Notes: generated by a model from the sequence alone, not told the origin. Counted from the first letter of the stretch, positions 1 through 12,655 are shown. The stretch is 64,000 nucleotides of DNA from Siphonodentalium dalli (GCA_032622095.1 CP136064.1:136477954-136541953); one strand, 5' to 3'. A program made the numbers and translations.

Positions 1-1125
1 GCGCACTTTTTGTCGCTTTCGGCGCACCGCGCCGAAAGCGACAAAATATGCGCCATTAGTGCAATCGGCGCGGTGCGCCATTAGTGCAATCGGCGCGGTG
101 CGCCATTAGTGCATTCGGCGCGGTGCGCCATTAGCGCGGTGCGCCGAAAGCGACAAAATATGCGCCATTAGCGCATGTACAATTAAGTATGTGATCACCC
201 CAGCAGGGGTGCCGGAACCCTGGGACCGTCTGATCGGATTGAGTACCTTTAACTACCCACAAAGGAGGGACCAGGACCACACGGCCACAATAATTTTAAA
301 TCTGAATAATGACAAATTATAGCATTTGGAGGTCTATCTACAGCAAAATTCAGCCCCTCCCTTTTAAAATTGATACATAGGCCTATACATTGTACATATG
401 GCCATGCCCAGGGGCGCCGGAAGCATCCAAGGGCAGGGGGGGGGGGCAGAGCCTACAAAAAGGGAACTTTTCTGCCCCCAAAAAAAGGGCATTTTCTCCG
501 CAAACTCGGAAAAATAACCATAAATTCATTGTGGCAAAAATCCCTATTTTAAAGGTATTTGTCGGTTTTTATGGCCGTTTTGTGACAAAATTGACAATTT
601 TTTTATATTCCTTGTGAAATTGGTGGTATTTGGACAAAAAAAGTCACACTGTAAAAACATGAGATTAAACACACAAAAAGCATTTTCTTTCTCCAGAAAA
701 AGGGCAAGTCCTGCCCCCGCTCGCCCCCTTGGTCAAGGGCAGGGGGTCAGCTGCCCCATCTGCCCCCTCTTCCGGCACCCCTGCTGGGGTGATCACATAC
801 TTAATTGTACATGCGCTAATGGCGCGTATTTTGTCGCTTTCGGCGCACCGCGCTAATGGCGCACCGCGCCGAATGCACTAATGGCGCACCGCGCCGATTG
901 CACTAATGGCGCATATTTTGTCGCATTCGGCGCGGTGCGCCGAAAGCACCGAAAGCGCCGAAAGCGACAAAAAGTGCGCCATAATGGCGCATGTTTTGTC
1001 GCTTTCGGCGCTTTCGGCGCTTTCGGCGCGCGCCGAAACAACACTAATGGCGCACATTTTGTCGCTTTCGGCGCGCGCGCCGAATGCGCCGAAAGCGACA
1101 AAAAGTGCGCCGAAAGCGCCATTAG
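1..1125. mobile_element. Fold-back element with GCGC-rich arms
   Basis: The first ~212 bases recur inverted from about 773 onward. Both arms hold CTGCTGGGGTGATCACATAC, then TTAATTGTACATGCGC, then multiple short units mixing TGGCGCACCGCGCC, TTTGTCGCTTTCGGCGC and their complements. The middle (213-772) is unrelated, with G runs and poly-A/T tracts. The left arm is cut by the window edge, so the true start is unknown. Open frames in the arms are translations of the short repeats, not genes. I see no transposase, so it is probably a non-autonomous fold-back type element. Confidence 0.75.
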
Positions 1126-1700
1126 CAAGTGGCCGTAATAGGATTCCATAATTTTCCGACACTCCGATACAAAATGTCGCATAAATTGTTTGCTCTGCGT
1201 GGCGAAAAATAGCCCGCGCGGGCCTTCATCTCGGGATGTTGGATTCGCCCCTTGCATGGCTATACATGGAATACCAAATTGAAGTAATTTCAACCCACAG
1301 TTAAAAAAAACTATGCGTTTGAGTAATGTAAACCATGTAAACTGCTGTATTTGCATGCACGTTATCAATATTCAGTGTGGAATCTTCGGGCGCCCGAGAC
1401 AAATGGAGCCAGGACACCTCGCAAAAATTCCTTGCTCTATCGAAAATATGGGGGGGGGGGCGCCCCCCATTGGATCCGCCCTTGAGAGCCATGTAGGTTT
1501 TATGATTGATAAAAGCAAATTTTGCTCATCTTTATGACGATATAACATATATGTTGATGTTATTCCATTCCAAAATATTATTATGGAAAAGTTAACTTAT
1601 CGCGTGATACCTGCAATCAACTACCGGTGTTCTGCAAAATATCTACGTCCTGCCAGATAAGTCAATATTTCTAATAATAGTAACGTTCTTGTGTAGCTCC
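1126..1700. other. No recognised gene
   Basis: Unique-looking AT-rich sequence with a G homopolymer near 1450-1460. I see no coding or repeat structure that I can support. Confidence 0.5.
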
Positions 1701-1704
1701 GCCC

Positions 1705-3565
1705 TCTGAGTCGTTATTTCGCTAAAAATCGGATTGAGAATCCGAAGCCGATTACGGGGGCGGGGCTAATTCCCGATTCAAATCAGATTTTGAAATCCAC
1801 GTTGTCTCCGAAACTATGTTTAATGTTCTCCCAGCGTCAAACATGGCTCATGTATTTGACACAAATATCATTTGTATCTTATATTTATAAAGTTCATGTT
1901 TGTTGTGAAAGTCATGCTTTTCTTCTATGTGTATATACACGGCACATAATTTGCTGCCAATCCGACTTAATCGCATCTTTTTTTCTTCAAGTTAAAGTGT
2001 GTTTATTGATGAGGGCAAGCACATCTAAACGTGACAGCTCTAGGCCTCCTGAATCAAATTCCGAAGATGTTGTGAAGAACACACGAAAATTGTCAGTTGA
2101 ACAGGGACGTGACGACAGGGGTTGGTTGGGTGTCTCGACCCCCACCCCGAACTTTGGTACAATTTGCTTAGCTGTGCAGTCATTCATACGTGAGGAAAAT
2201 CAGGATTATTTTGACTAACTGTTCCAAATAATGATACGTACAAGCCAGCAAATGCAACAAACAAACCCGATTTTAAATAAATACATATACAAACTTATGA
2301 CTAACTCGGGAGATCTGTATATATGTTCAACTTGTTTTTGTAGTCATGTTGCTTTGCCATTACTAATTTTTTTTCTTTCAGTGTAATAACATATGGGAGA
2401 GGGGGTACCCTTAAGTGAGTCAGCACTTATCCCCCAATTCCTTTGCACGTATAAACAAATGTATGTGTTATATATCATGTGTTATCTAAATTTGACATAT
2501 ATTTGAAATAAATATATCTAAACTAAACTTTGGTACATTCCAGTAGTCGGAAATTTCATGCATGACACAACATTAGTTGGACATTAATTTGACACCATAT
2601 ATAGGTTGGCATTGTTATCATTGTTTGATTTTTTTCAACCAGTAAAAGTTGGTAATTTTCCTTGGTGTTTGTCAGGTTGGATATTTCCAAGGGGAGCAAA
2701 TGGAATTCTGAGAACCTGTGAGATTGATGTTTGGTTCAATGTGGGGGGGGGGGGGGTGCAGTTGGCCTGAAATTTGAGGAAACATCTAACCACGTCCCTA
2801 GAACATATCATATGTCTGTTGTCTATACATAGACTATTGTGCAAAACGACTGCATTTAACGAAATAAAACATTTTAAACATGAAATTGCTATAAGACTAG
2901 ATGATAGTACATACGTGTATATGATAATCCATCGATATCATATAATCCTACTATTTCTTGAATAAGAAGAAACATTATAATAACGAACACAGCAGAAGAC
3001 ACATCCATGCAGGTTCATATGAATTCGGTCAATGGTGACGTATCCGCCGAATTAGAAATCGACATGCGTTCGGGCGGTATTTTATGGATGGAATTATGAA
3101 ATGGACATATGAAAGTGACAATCAACAATGATTTAATTTTGCTTCGCCATCAACCGAAGTGCTCCCCCAGCGTTACTATCAATAGCGTTATTATTTGGCT
3201 AATTTCAGTAATATTCTCCCAGTTTACATTCAATAAAACAAATTTGTCTCCGCATTTAAAATTCTTTGGTATATATCGTTTATATTCTGCAATAATGTGT
3301 ACACAAGAGACGGATTCTTATGTTTTATTGTGTTTTTAAACTCCGAGGTGGCGAAATCTCGGTTTGTTTACATTACGAACATTTGAGTCCGTAATCGGAA
3401 TCCGAATCCAGAATCGGATTACCACGAAATTGAGATTACGGTCTGTTCGTTTACCGATTCTGCCCATTTCTGGTCTGTTCTTTTGCCGAACCAAGTCGTA
3501 CGGGGACCAATCTGTAATCTGAATCCAGATTCTGAATCAGGATTTTAGCGAAATAACGCATCAGG
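1705..3565. mobile_element. Possible TIR-bounded non-autonomous element
   Basis: CGTTATTTCGCTAAAA followed by GATT/AGAATC motifs near 1711-1745 recurs inverted near 3530-3562. Both ends are surrounded by imperfect AATCGGATT / AATCCGATT motifs. The pairing is only ~40 bp and imperfect. No target duplication was identified. The interior has a poly-G run near 2741-2756 and AT-rich sequence with no convincing transposase. Confidence 0.35.
1992..2218 (+). other. Candidate 3'-terminal exon, unidentified
   Basis: An open frame follows a strong acceptor-like tract (TTTTTTTCTTCAAG ending at 1991) and runs to a TAA/TGA-type stop at 2216-2218. An AATAAA follows at about 2274-2280 and another near 2505. 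The predicted tail is hydrophilic, Ser/Arg/Glu-rich and low-complexity, with no domain I recognise. The same frame is open back to 1790, but the upstream part looks non-coding (Cys/Leu/Tyr-rich translation of AT-rich DNA). It could easily be chance. Confidence 0.18.
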
Positions 3566-3569
3566 GAAA

Positions 3570-4413
3570 TATCGCTGTAATTACGACCTGGTCGTTTTGC
3601 GTTGACCATTGACAAATTGTGTAGTTCGTGACGTATTACGCACACGATATCTGAAAATGCTTCGTTGTTTGGATTTTGCAAAATGTTTTTGTGTGAATAA
3701 AGAGTTAATTTCAACTCCCTGGCAAAATTGCTTCGCATTGGGGCGAGAGAATATGTTTACCCTTAAAATCAGTTGGAAGTTTACATGGCTGTAGATTAAA
3801 ATCATATCAACTTTTCGCATTTAAATGTTTATAGAATTCATTGAAGCCTATATATAAGGTCTATAAGACCAAGTAGGCAGGCCCTATCGATTGCGTATTC
3901 TGACAATTTAGCATTAGAAATTGGAATGAGAAAAAACTAGATTTTTTCCTAATATATCATAATATATATAAGAAAGTTTTATAGGCTTACGTGGGTTATA
4001 TATTTCCTTTGTTAATTAACATTGAATGCTCTTAATTATAATAATAGGCCTATGAACACAACAAACATGATTTGGAACAAGTGATAGTCAAAAACATTCA
4101 ATGCTGTGCATTAGGAATGGGAGCACACTCAATTTATATACTCTAAGTGGTTATTTTGTGTGTATTACTATTAGGCTACATCACATCCCTGACAAGTTGT
4201 CAGATGAGGCACCCTGCGAAAACAAAAATAACTAAGAGGAAAAGACACTGACCAAGATAGAGACGATATTTAACTTACATAGGAGCCTTGGGAGGCTGAT
4301 ATGGATATAGATTGCACATGGTGCTTCCGTCAGGTCATACCTCTCGTTAATTCGCATCCTGGCGGGTGGGGGCGGCTATAAGTTTGTAGGCTTAGGCGTA
4401 TAATATTATATAG
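3570..4413. other. No recognised gene
   Basis: AT-rich sequence with short (TA)n stretches near 3850-3970. No coding or repeated structure recognised. Confidence 0.5.
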
Positions 4414-4538
4414 ATAATGCATGGCTTGGAGTTGACTATGCCAAAATAGTGGTCATCGAGGAGGAATAGTGCGGCGAGTGGACTATTCCTCCTAGAGGAC
4501 CACTATTTTGGCATAGTCAACGACAAGTCATGCATTAT
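4414..4538. repeat. Hairpin MITE, ~57-bp arms
   Basis: Two near-perfect inverted arms (4414-4470 and 4482-4538) share GTTGACTATGCCAAAATAG and GAGGAATAGT. They flank an 11-base loop GCGGCGAGTGG. The ends carry ATAATGCAT and lie in TA-rich DNA. A small non-autonomous palindromic element or fold-back MITE is the likely origin. Confidence 0.75.
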
Positions 4539-4564
4539 TTATTATATTATATTATATCGAACAT

Positions 4565-4850
4565 TTATCGAACGTTATTGTTTTTGTGTGTGTGTGTTTT
4601 GTTGTGTTTTTGGTGCTGGTATTGTGTTTGTTATTGTTTTTGTTGTTGTGTTTTTGGTGGTGGTGTTGTTGTGTTTTTTGTTGTGTTTTTGTTTTGTATT
4701 TTGTTTTGTTTTTGGTGGTGGTGTTGTTGTGTTTTTTGTTGTGTTTTTGGTGGTGGTGTTGTTGTGTGTTTTGTTGTGTTTTTGTTTTGGATTTTGTTGT
4801 GTTTTGTGTTGTGTTTTTGTTTTGTGTTTTGTTGTCATTTGGATTATCTT
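4565..4850. repeat. G/T-only low-complexity tract
   Basis: About 280 bases whose plus strand is almost exclusively G and T, made of irregular GTGTTTTTG, TTTTGTTGTG and GGTGGTGGTGTTG units. Long frames on both strands here translate only this simple sequence (Phe/Val/Cys on plus, Thr/Lys/His on minus) and are not genes. Confidence 0.85.
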
Positions 4851-6357
4851 CTGCAAATCTATGATCACTCATTTCGACAGGCAAACTCAATCATTGAAGT
4901 AGCTGATAGCAGCCGGTAAGTAAATTAAACAGTGTCTCAGTATGCGCATAGTTAATTCCGGCTACGAAATCGGTCTTGAAATAATTGAGTTACGAAAATA
5001 TCATCGGAGAAAACAAATTAAATTCGAGGAGACATGAGCACAATCTTGCGTCAACACCCAATTGAGCCCGAGAAAAATAAAGTGACGATTATATTACACA
5101 TGTATATACGTTTATTAACTCACCATAACGAATTTACAGTATATAATCGAGAAAATTGGATCTAGCATCGAAGCGTGTTTTCTGGATTTCAACACGGAAG
5201 TGTCTACAATTATCATGCGTATTTGAAAACGAGGATCGCCCTTCGTCAAACCGGACCGAATGCGATTACTAGTATCTACCGGGAAAATGGTCTTTCTCGA
5301 AGTCTAATGATATACCGATATAGCAAAAACATACAGGATAGTTTCAGATTGACCGTGTGTCCAGGTGGCAATACGATTGTGCAAACACAAATTATGTTAC
5401 TATAAATAGAAAAAGAATAGTAGGTGAGTAGGTGGGCTACTGGGGTACTATCATAATATAGTGTGGCAGTAGGCAGCCAATCAGAACGCGAGAAAGTTAC
5501 GTGAGATATAATATAATATAATATTTCATTTCGTATTATATACCCATATCCGCATGTATTCCAATAACTGACTGATTATCTGCCTACAAAGAAAAATTTA
5601 AGAAATGGTGATGTTCCGACCAATTCAGACCAATTGGCAATTTGTGTGTTTAAATAAGTCAGATTTCACGATCTGATTTCGGAAAGTTTTACTGGTATAG
5701 ACCACTGATAAATTGTGTTTATGTGTATGATGATTTCGTTTAACATTAGAATGCAACCATATAAACAGCGAACGCAAAAATTTTGCTCAGAAATTAGAAT
5801 TCCACATGGTCATGCTCATTTTTGTATGGACATTCCATGCAATGAGTAAATACACTATTTTTGCTCCGAGAATTGACTTTAAAATGTTTGCCCAAATGAA
5901 GAGTGCATGCATCAGCCTGTTTCCATATAAAGAACATGTAGAAGTTTTTTGAATATAACGCAATACTCTACCTTTCTGCAGTAGACCTATATATCTTTGT
6001 TCATGCAGCCTTCAAGATAAAATATTTGTCATCACTAAATCCAGCATTCTGATTGGTCGGCGCCCACGTGGCTAGTTGCAGTTATTTCTCGGTGAATGCG
6101 TAACGCCTCATAACACCAAGCTAATAACACCATCGATACGTCATTAGGTTTGGAAAGACGAACGCGTAATGCTTTGGGCGCATTTTGACTCGCGCAGGAT
6201 TGACTTAATACATCATCGGGTTTCAACATGAAGAGAAATTGTTCCTATTAACTTTTGCCAAGGGTGCTATTGGGTATTTTGGGCTGATCTTGTCACGATA
6301 CACTTTTCGATTTAAATATATTTACAAAAGCGGCTTTTTCGCTAAATGTATATAAAT
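4851..6357. other. No recognised gene
   Basis: AT-rich, with TATAATATAATATAATA near 5508-5525. I see nothing coding. Confidence 0.5.
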
Positions 6358-6518
6358 ATAAGGATTAACTGTCATGTGGACTATTTTTATGGAGATGTAA
6401 CGGTGAGGTAAGTGGACATAACTTGTATGTAAAACCCTTCGGGTTTTACACAAGTTATGTCCACTTACCTCACCGTTACATCTCCATAAAAACAGTCCAC
6501 ATGACAGTTAATCCTTAT
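6358..6518. repeat. Near-perfect 161-bp palindrome
   Basis: Arms beginning ATAAGGATTAACTGTCATGT and ending with the reverse complement meet at a stem-loop TAAAACCCTTCGGGTTTTAC (6431-6450). Only a few mismatches are visible over ~75 bp per arm. No open frame. Such structure fits a recently formed fold-back MITE. Confidence 0.8.
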
Positions 6519-6799
6519 TTAAGGGCAATTGTACAATTTTATCCGATTATTCGTATATCGAAAAACAAAAATTAAAGAGAAAAAAACAAGAATGATTTTC
6601 CCAATTAAGTATGGTATCGAAATCGATACTGGTGGAAAGTCGATCAATGTTTTACCACCTCTCTGAAAAGTAACAACTCGGTATCTATTTAAAAAAAAAA
6701 CTAATCAATGTATCCGAACATCATTGTAATTTTCACAGGTATACCTGTATATATACATGCATTGTATGCGAAAACTGTACATACATGTATATAGTGCCA

Positions 6800-7225
6800 T
6801 TCCGATCGATATATGGCCATTTCGATAAGAAATGAGAATTTGTTCAGACTCACCGTGTTTAAAAGCACATATGAAGCAATGAACACTCATACTGAGTCCG
6901 TGACTCCATAACTCTGACCTTTTTACGAACACACGCACACACATATACATACACGCACGCACACACATGATGTCCCTGTAGACGATGCGGTTGGGTCGTT
7001 GATAAGATAATCACAGACTGGGTTATAGACGATCGAGGTTGGCGCGTGTTCTAATCCCGACATGGGCTAACATCGATATTCAAGCTTGATTTGAGTTGAG
7101 GGACATTCCGATCGGTACATGGCCATTTCGATGAGAAATGATAATTTGTTCACGCTCACCGAATTTAGAACATGTGCAGCAATGAACACTCATACTGAGT
7201 CGGTGCCTCCATATAACTCTGACAT
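6800..7225. repeat. Direct repeat, ~120 bp, two copies
   Basis: The segment 6803-6921 (CATTCCGATCG, ATGGCCATTTCGAT, AATGAACACTCATACTGAGT, CATAACTCTGAC) recurs in the same orientation at about 7106-7222 with scattered substitutions. Between them lies ~185 bp with ACACACGCAC simple sequence. Confidence 0.7.
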
Positions 7226-7289
7226 ATATTAATACAAATGTTTGTCTGTCTATGCGACCAAATGACTGGCCCATTGGCGCTAAAAATGT

Positions 7290-7960
7290 ACACATGGATC
7301 AATTGACCCGGGGAGTGTCATGGGATATGTGCCATTTACATCACATTTCTTAAAAGGACAATAATAATTAATTATACACCCAAAATGGTCGGAATTTTGA
7401 AATGAAAATTTATTCGCAGGGGTCAATTGACTCGAATATTGTCATGGACTACTTAAATGGGCATAAACAATTCTAATTTAAAACATGAATCATATACCCA
7501 CAATGGTTAGACTCTGGTCGCTGGAAATTGGTATACAGGGGGTGAATTGACACAGAAAAGGGGAACTTATAGATTATATTATCATAGAGACGAGTGATTC
7601 TTATCAGCTTAAACGATATGTAGTAAAATTGGTACACATGGGATCCCATGACCAGGGGAATGTCATGGGATTGGCGCTTTGGACATCAGATGACATAACG
7701 GGGGACTAGTAAATTATATATTAACTTAGATTATCAATGAAAATCATTTATCATCTCAGAAGGTATGTGGGAAAATTGGTACACAGAGGTAATTTGAAAT
7801 GGGGCGTGTCATGGGATAGGTGCCGTTGACCTCAGATGACTTTAAGAAGTACTAATAATTAGCAATAAAGAGCGTTTATTATCAACTTAAAAAGTAGAGG
7901 TAACTTTATCCAGAGAGTTTCATGCAATATGTCATGCTTATCTCAGGTGACTAATAATTA
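7290..7960. repeat. Degenerate tandem repeat, ~100-150-bp units
   Basis: Units sharing ATTGGTACACA, GGGTCAATTGA(C), GTGTCATGGGAT(A)GGTGCC and ACTAATAATTA recur about five times with heavy divergence. This is the degenerate non-coding array style seen in the other dispersed repeats of this window. Confidence 0.55.
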
Positions 7961-8221
7961 GTTTAAATGACTCGAAGGGGCACTATTACTTTGCTCATTC
8001 TTTACCTGAGCAATGTCAGGTAACCTATATAGTAATTGATACAGATATGATGGACTTATTTTGTGTATGGTGCAATGATTAGGTCCCACGCTGACAGCAC
8101 CCATCCTCGTGCAAGTTTCATCACCAAGTAGGTACTCACTGGCTGATGGCTCCATTTTCATATTTTAAAATCACCCCCCCCACCTATCCCCTTATTGTGA
8201 AGTGCATCATTGATCTACCTT

Positions 8222-8431
8222 TTTAGCTCACCTGAGACGAAGTCTCCGGTGGAGCTATAGTCATCACTCCTCGTCCGTCGTCCGTCCGTCCGTCTGTCCG
8301 TCCGTTAACTTTAAAAAAAACATCTTCTCCCCTGAAACCATCATACCGAATTGGTTCATATTTGGTGTGGATGTTCCCTATGTGACTCTCATTCAGATTT
8401 GTTCAAATGAGGTCACTGGTTCAAATAGTTG
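8222..8431 (+). repeat. Lophotrochozoan-type dispersed repeat, 5' end
   Basis: Begins TTTTAGCTCACC and contains CTCACCTGAGACGAAGTC, the inverted partner GGTGGAGCT, a (GTCC)n/(CGTC)n run (GTCCGTCCGTCCGTCTGTCC), then CATATTTGGTGTGGATGTTC and TCAGATTTGTTCAAATGAGG. I recognise this head from abundant repeats of molluscan and related genomes (established knowledge, from memory). It is interrupted at ~8432 by the LINE that follows. Confidence 0.7.
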
Positions 8432-9568
8432 CTCTCAAATGCAAATTCCGATAACGAATTGTCAATAAGGGGATTCCATGCCCCACAAAGGAGACCGTCT
8501 AACGTTGGTGGTGGTATTGATGTATATGTAAGGGATTTATTTCACATCAAAAGACGTACTGACATCGAAATCCCTGACATAGAGAGCGTGTGGCTAGAGG
8601 TATCGACCTACACACAGAGACTTTTGCTTGGCACTTTTTATAGACCACCCAATACACCTATAAGTACATGGGAAAAAAATTATACAAATCTTGAAATGGC
8701 ATTGGGCGATCGTTCTAATATCCCACATATAATAATTACTGGGGATTTTAACTCAAACCAAATACCATTAGAAAGTAAACAAATTAAATATATTAAACAG
8801 CGCTTTGGCTTAACGCAAATAATTAAACAAGCCACATACTTCACAGAAAGTACTTCTTCTCTTATAGACTTATAATTCACAAGCAACCCTGATATTGTTG
8901 AATCGAATGAAATCTTAGATCCATTCTTTAAAGATTTAACTCGGTTTCATTGTCCAATATTACTACGTATGAATTTGAAAGTTAAGAAGCCGAGTGGAAC
9001 CACGAAAAGAAGGATATGGGATTATAATCGAGCCGATTACTCCGCTATGAATAATGCCTTTAATGCGTGGGACTTTAAGAGTGATCTCTCAGCAATTCGA
9101 TCTGAAGAAATAGCAGAAGCTCTAACGAAAAAAATAACTGATATCACGAACCTTTATATACCAAACAAACAGGCAACAATTCGACAAAATGAGCCCGAAT
9201 GGTTAACATGTGAACTACGTAAACTTATGAGACAAAGGAAACGTTTGTCTAATTCGGCAAAAAAAAAAGGTACCGTCGAAGCGTGGAATAATTATAAAAA
9301 GAAAAGAAATGAAATTATAAAAAAAATTAGACGTTCCAAGCAAAAGTCTCTGGAGAAAACGCAATCAATACTGGGTAGTTGTTTCACTGATTCCTCACTC
9401 TGGTGGAAAACACTAAACCATCTCATGAAACCGGAATCTAAACCAATACCAACCCTGAAAACAGATCAGATTGTAATAACCGGACACGATGAAAAGGCAG
9501 ATTTATTAAATAACTACTTTTGTAAAATCTCTTCCATATCCGACGAAGATAAGTTAGAGTTTATATAA
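8432..9568 (+). pseudogene. LINE ORF2 part 1: endonuclease and linker
   Basis: The frame translates as the C-terminal half of an APE-type endonuclease: GGGIDVYVRD, then LLLGTFYRPPN, then the conserved ITGDFNSN (GDFN) motif about 110 residues in, and a RFHCPILL segment where SDHxPI is usual. One in-frame TAA at 8873-8875 interrupts it, after which the same frame stays open to 9568. The rest is a Lys/Arg-rich linker typical between EN and RT, with WWKTLNHL. Start codons are meaningless here because the 5' end is truncated. Confidence 0.8.
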
Positions 9569-9604
9569 TACCCCTCTTTGATGGCTGACGAATAAACGCC
9601 TAGA

Positions 9605-10832
9605 TGAAATTGAAATTACTTATGAACGTGTACTAGAAAGTTTAAACTCAATCAAAACATCTAAAGCGGCCGGTTACGACAGTATTAGTCCTAAAGTTTA
9701 AAAAAATTGTTCTATATCGCTAGCCAAACCACTAGCATTTGCTTTCAAGATTTTCATTGAAAAATCGTACTTTCCATCAGAATGGAAAAAAGCAAACGTA
9801 TGCCCAATTTTCAAAAAGGAAGATCCCAGCGATACATCCAATTATCGACCAGTATCTTTGCTTAGTTGTCTTTCTAAGGTTTTTGAAAAATGTCTGTTCT
9901 ATCATATATCAAAATACCTCCGAACTAATAAGCTTTTAAGCGACTTACAATCAGGGTTTACACCGAATGATAGCACCGTATTCCAATTAATTGATATTTA
10001 TCACTATATTATCTCAGCCCTTGATGACGGGAAGGAAATAAGGGGTGTGTTCTGCGATATAATTAAGGCGTTTGACAAAGTTTGGCACAGGGGTCTCATT
10101 TCCAAGCTTAAAAGAATGGGTATAACAGGGAAAATTTTAAAACTCTTGGAAAATTATCTCGAAAATAGACAACAAAGAGTTACAATTTCTAATTTTAATT
10201 CTCCATGGAAAGAAGTTAAAGCAGGAGTGCCTCAAGGATCCATACTCGGCCCTCTTCTCTTTCTCGTGTACGTAAACGACATAGTCGATGGAATTACATG
10301 CAACATACGTTTATTTGCTGATGATACATCACTTTATATTGCTATAGAAGATCCAATAATTGCTGCAGAGGTGATAAATTCAGACCTACACAAAATATTC
10401 AACTGGTCGAAAACCTGGGCAGTTAAATTTAACCCATTGAAAACAGAATTCTTGCTTGTATCGTGGAAACAAATACCCATACACCAACCAGTATTAAACA
10501 TGGCCAACGAGAGCATAGATGAGGTGGAAACACATAAACATTTGGGTCTGACATTCAACCGGCAGGGGAAATGGAAAGACCATATAGAAGATATTGAAAA
10601 TCGAGCGACCAAAAGAATGTACATACTGAGGAAATATAAATTTATCCTTGACAGAAGAACTTTAGAAAGAATCTATTTGTCCTATATTCTACCTGTCTTG
10701 GAATATGCTTCCTCAGTATGGGATAACTGTACAGGCGAAGAAGCCGATTCTTTAGAAGATATTCAATACGAAGCAGCTAGACTAGTAACCGGTGGGACTA
10801 GAAGTTGTAATACAGACACAGTTCTCCAATAA
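9605..10832 (+). pseudogene. LINE reverse transcriptase (CR1/Jockey-like)
   Basis: RT motifs appear in order: SEWKKANVCPIFKK, YRPVSLLSC, LQSGFTPNDST, GVFCDIIKAFDKVWH (motif A, D replaced context 'FCDI'), AGVPQGSILGPLLFLVYVND, and the catalytic FADDTSLY. The thumb/connection follows with HKHLGLTF and ILPVLEYASSVWDN. One in-frame TAA near 9699 breaks the N-terminal part. The frame closes at 10832, just before the segment that continues the C-terminal domain in other frames. The catalytic FADD is intact, but the gene is broken at both ends. Confidence 0.85.
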
Positions 10833-11437
10833 ATTGGTTGGGACACATTATCAAAACGGAGAGAACATTCTAAACTTGTACTATATTTTAAAATAACGAA
10901 AAAAATACCCCCACCCTTACTTATACAATGCTGTTCCGAATAAAGTATCGCGCACAAGTGGATATGACACGAGATCAGATGACCTTATAGTACCTTTCTG
11001 CAACTCAGTTAGTTATCAGAAATCCTTTCTTCCACGATCAATCAATCTCTGGAACAAGTTAAAACCAAAAGCGAGGAACTGTGAAACACTCTCGGTATAA
11101 AAGAACGTCCATCTGGAATTTACATATACGAGAGCAAGCCATATATACCATTGTCGACTAAGACTGGAATGCAGTAATTTAAATCATGATCTTCACAGCA
11201 ATCACTTGAGAGATAATCCGTTATGTATATGTGGTACCGAAGAAACAGCAGAACATTTTCTTTTTTTATTGTCGCAGGTTCTCTGTTGAAAGAAATAGGT
11301 GCTTCGCAGGGTTAAAAACCCGACCAGGCATAGCAACCCTGCTACATGGAAACAGCGAAGTATCACTGGAAGAGAATATAGATATATTTCTGATGGTTCA
11401 AAAATTTATATTGTTGTCTAAACGATTCTCAAATTGA
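10833..11437 (+). pseudogene. LINE C-terminal region with Cys/His knuckle
   Basis: Frames after the RT stop still show remnants of the family C-terminus: a WDTLSKRREHSKL segment right after 10832 and NPLCICGTEETAEHFLF near 11215-11265, i.e. CxCG...H as in the knuckle that normally ends these ORFs. At least two frameshifts and stops separate the pieces. Confidence 0.65.
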
Positions 11438-11512
11438 ACTTTACCTAAGTCGCTCTCCGTATAAATACGTATAAATAAGTTTAAATAAGTATAAATAAAT
11501 ACAAATAAATAA

Positions 11513-12655
11513 ATGGTAATTCCTGCTCATACACGAAACAAGGCGAGTGTACAAAGGCCCATTACCACATAGAAGTGACTAAATATACAGCACAACTCAG
11601 AAAACTAGAAAATATCTCTTATCTCCTATTCTGTCTTCGGGCATGATAACCTAGAGTTGATCGTAATAAGTATATACATACAATGCATCACTCTTTTCGT
11701 ATCGATCTTGAAACGTTAATTATGCTATGCTTATTGTAAACTGATCGAGTGGGGTAAATGGTCAGGTCACAAACAAACAAACAGGTAGTAACAATTCAGT
11801 TCAACTGATGCGTGGACTGCCCAACAGTGACCCATTATTATGGGTTACTGTTGGACAGTCTATGCCCCAGACGGCTGACAATGATAATAATAAGATAGTA
11901 AAATTTAAACAAAAACAAGATCTAACTGGGAAAAGAACATTATGAAAAAGCAATAAAGACACCAGTCGACGTAAACATCTCCGTAATAATTATAATATTA
12001 CGTCGACACGAATTCATGTAAAAACCCATTTCCAGAACAATGGGCTTCCCCCAATATCGTGACGTCATACTGATGTCGCAGACATTCCAAATAAGGAATA
12101 ATTTATGCGCAGATTTATTGTTCAGATTTCAACTCTGAAATAACTGTCTCTTTCAAGATAGACGAAACACACTTCAATAACACATCGTTTCGGTCTTTGT
12201 CCACTGTAACACTCATTTTCCTATTATGAGATTATTAAAAGCGTCGAAAAAGAGTTTTACCGATGAATAAAGGTCTTTCTTTTAATTTTTTTAGATCAAT
12301 ATACACACGTGTTTTTGATGACACCTGGGCTATTTTTACGGGACACGCGCAGCTGTTATCGGTTAGCCAATCGGGGTTAGCGGTTTCTGGTACCGCTTCC
12401 AATCAAAACAAGGAATTTCCTGGTATATCCCCAAGTCTGGAAATAGCTTTTCGGCCAGTCCTGTTCGACTCAGTTGAATTTATATGATATACTGAGTCGA
12501 AATTTAGGTCGACTGTAAAGACACCACCACATGTGTATGACAAAGATAGGGAAATGGCTAATATAAGCATCACACTTTCTGCCAAATCCCATTCTCTAAA
12601 ATAATTGTCTTTATATATATTATACAACTCTGTTAATTAATGTGCATGATTTAGA
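11513..12655. other. No recognised gene; one short palindrome
   Basis: Mostly unique AT-rich DNA. A hairpin at 11813-11862 pairs GACTGCCCAACAGTGACCCA with its near complement across a 4-5-base loop. No coding region that I can support. Confidence 0.5.

Larger units (their letters stand above)
8432..11512 (+). mobile_element. 5'-truncated CR1/Jockey-like LINE
   Basis: The insertion starts abruptly inside the dispersed repeat, in mid-endonuclease, and ends in an A-rich (ATAA)n-type tail at 11460-11512. It encodes the end of an APE endonuclease, a reverse transcriptase and a C-terminal Cys/His knuckle. It carries in-frame stops and frameshifts, so it is dead. 5' truncation plus a simple-repeat tail is the usual product of target-primed reverse transcription. 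No clear target duplication was found. Confidence 0.85.

Noticed and set aside
853-1368. 171-residue minus-strand frame and its overlaps
   Set aside because: Translation of the GCGC-rich fold-back arms (repeated Ala/Phe/Arg units).
4530-4919. Long overlapping open frames on both strands
   Set aside because: They translate the G/T-only tract. No start, domain or codon evidence supports a protein.
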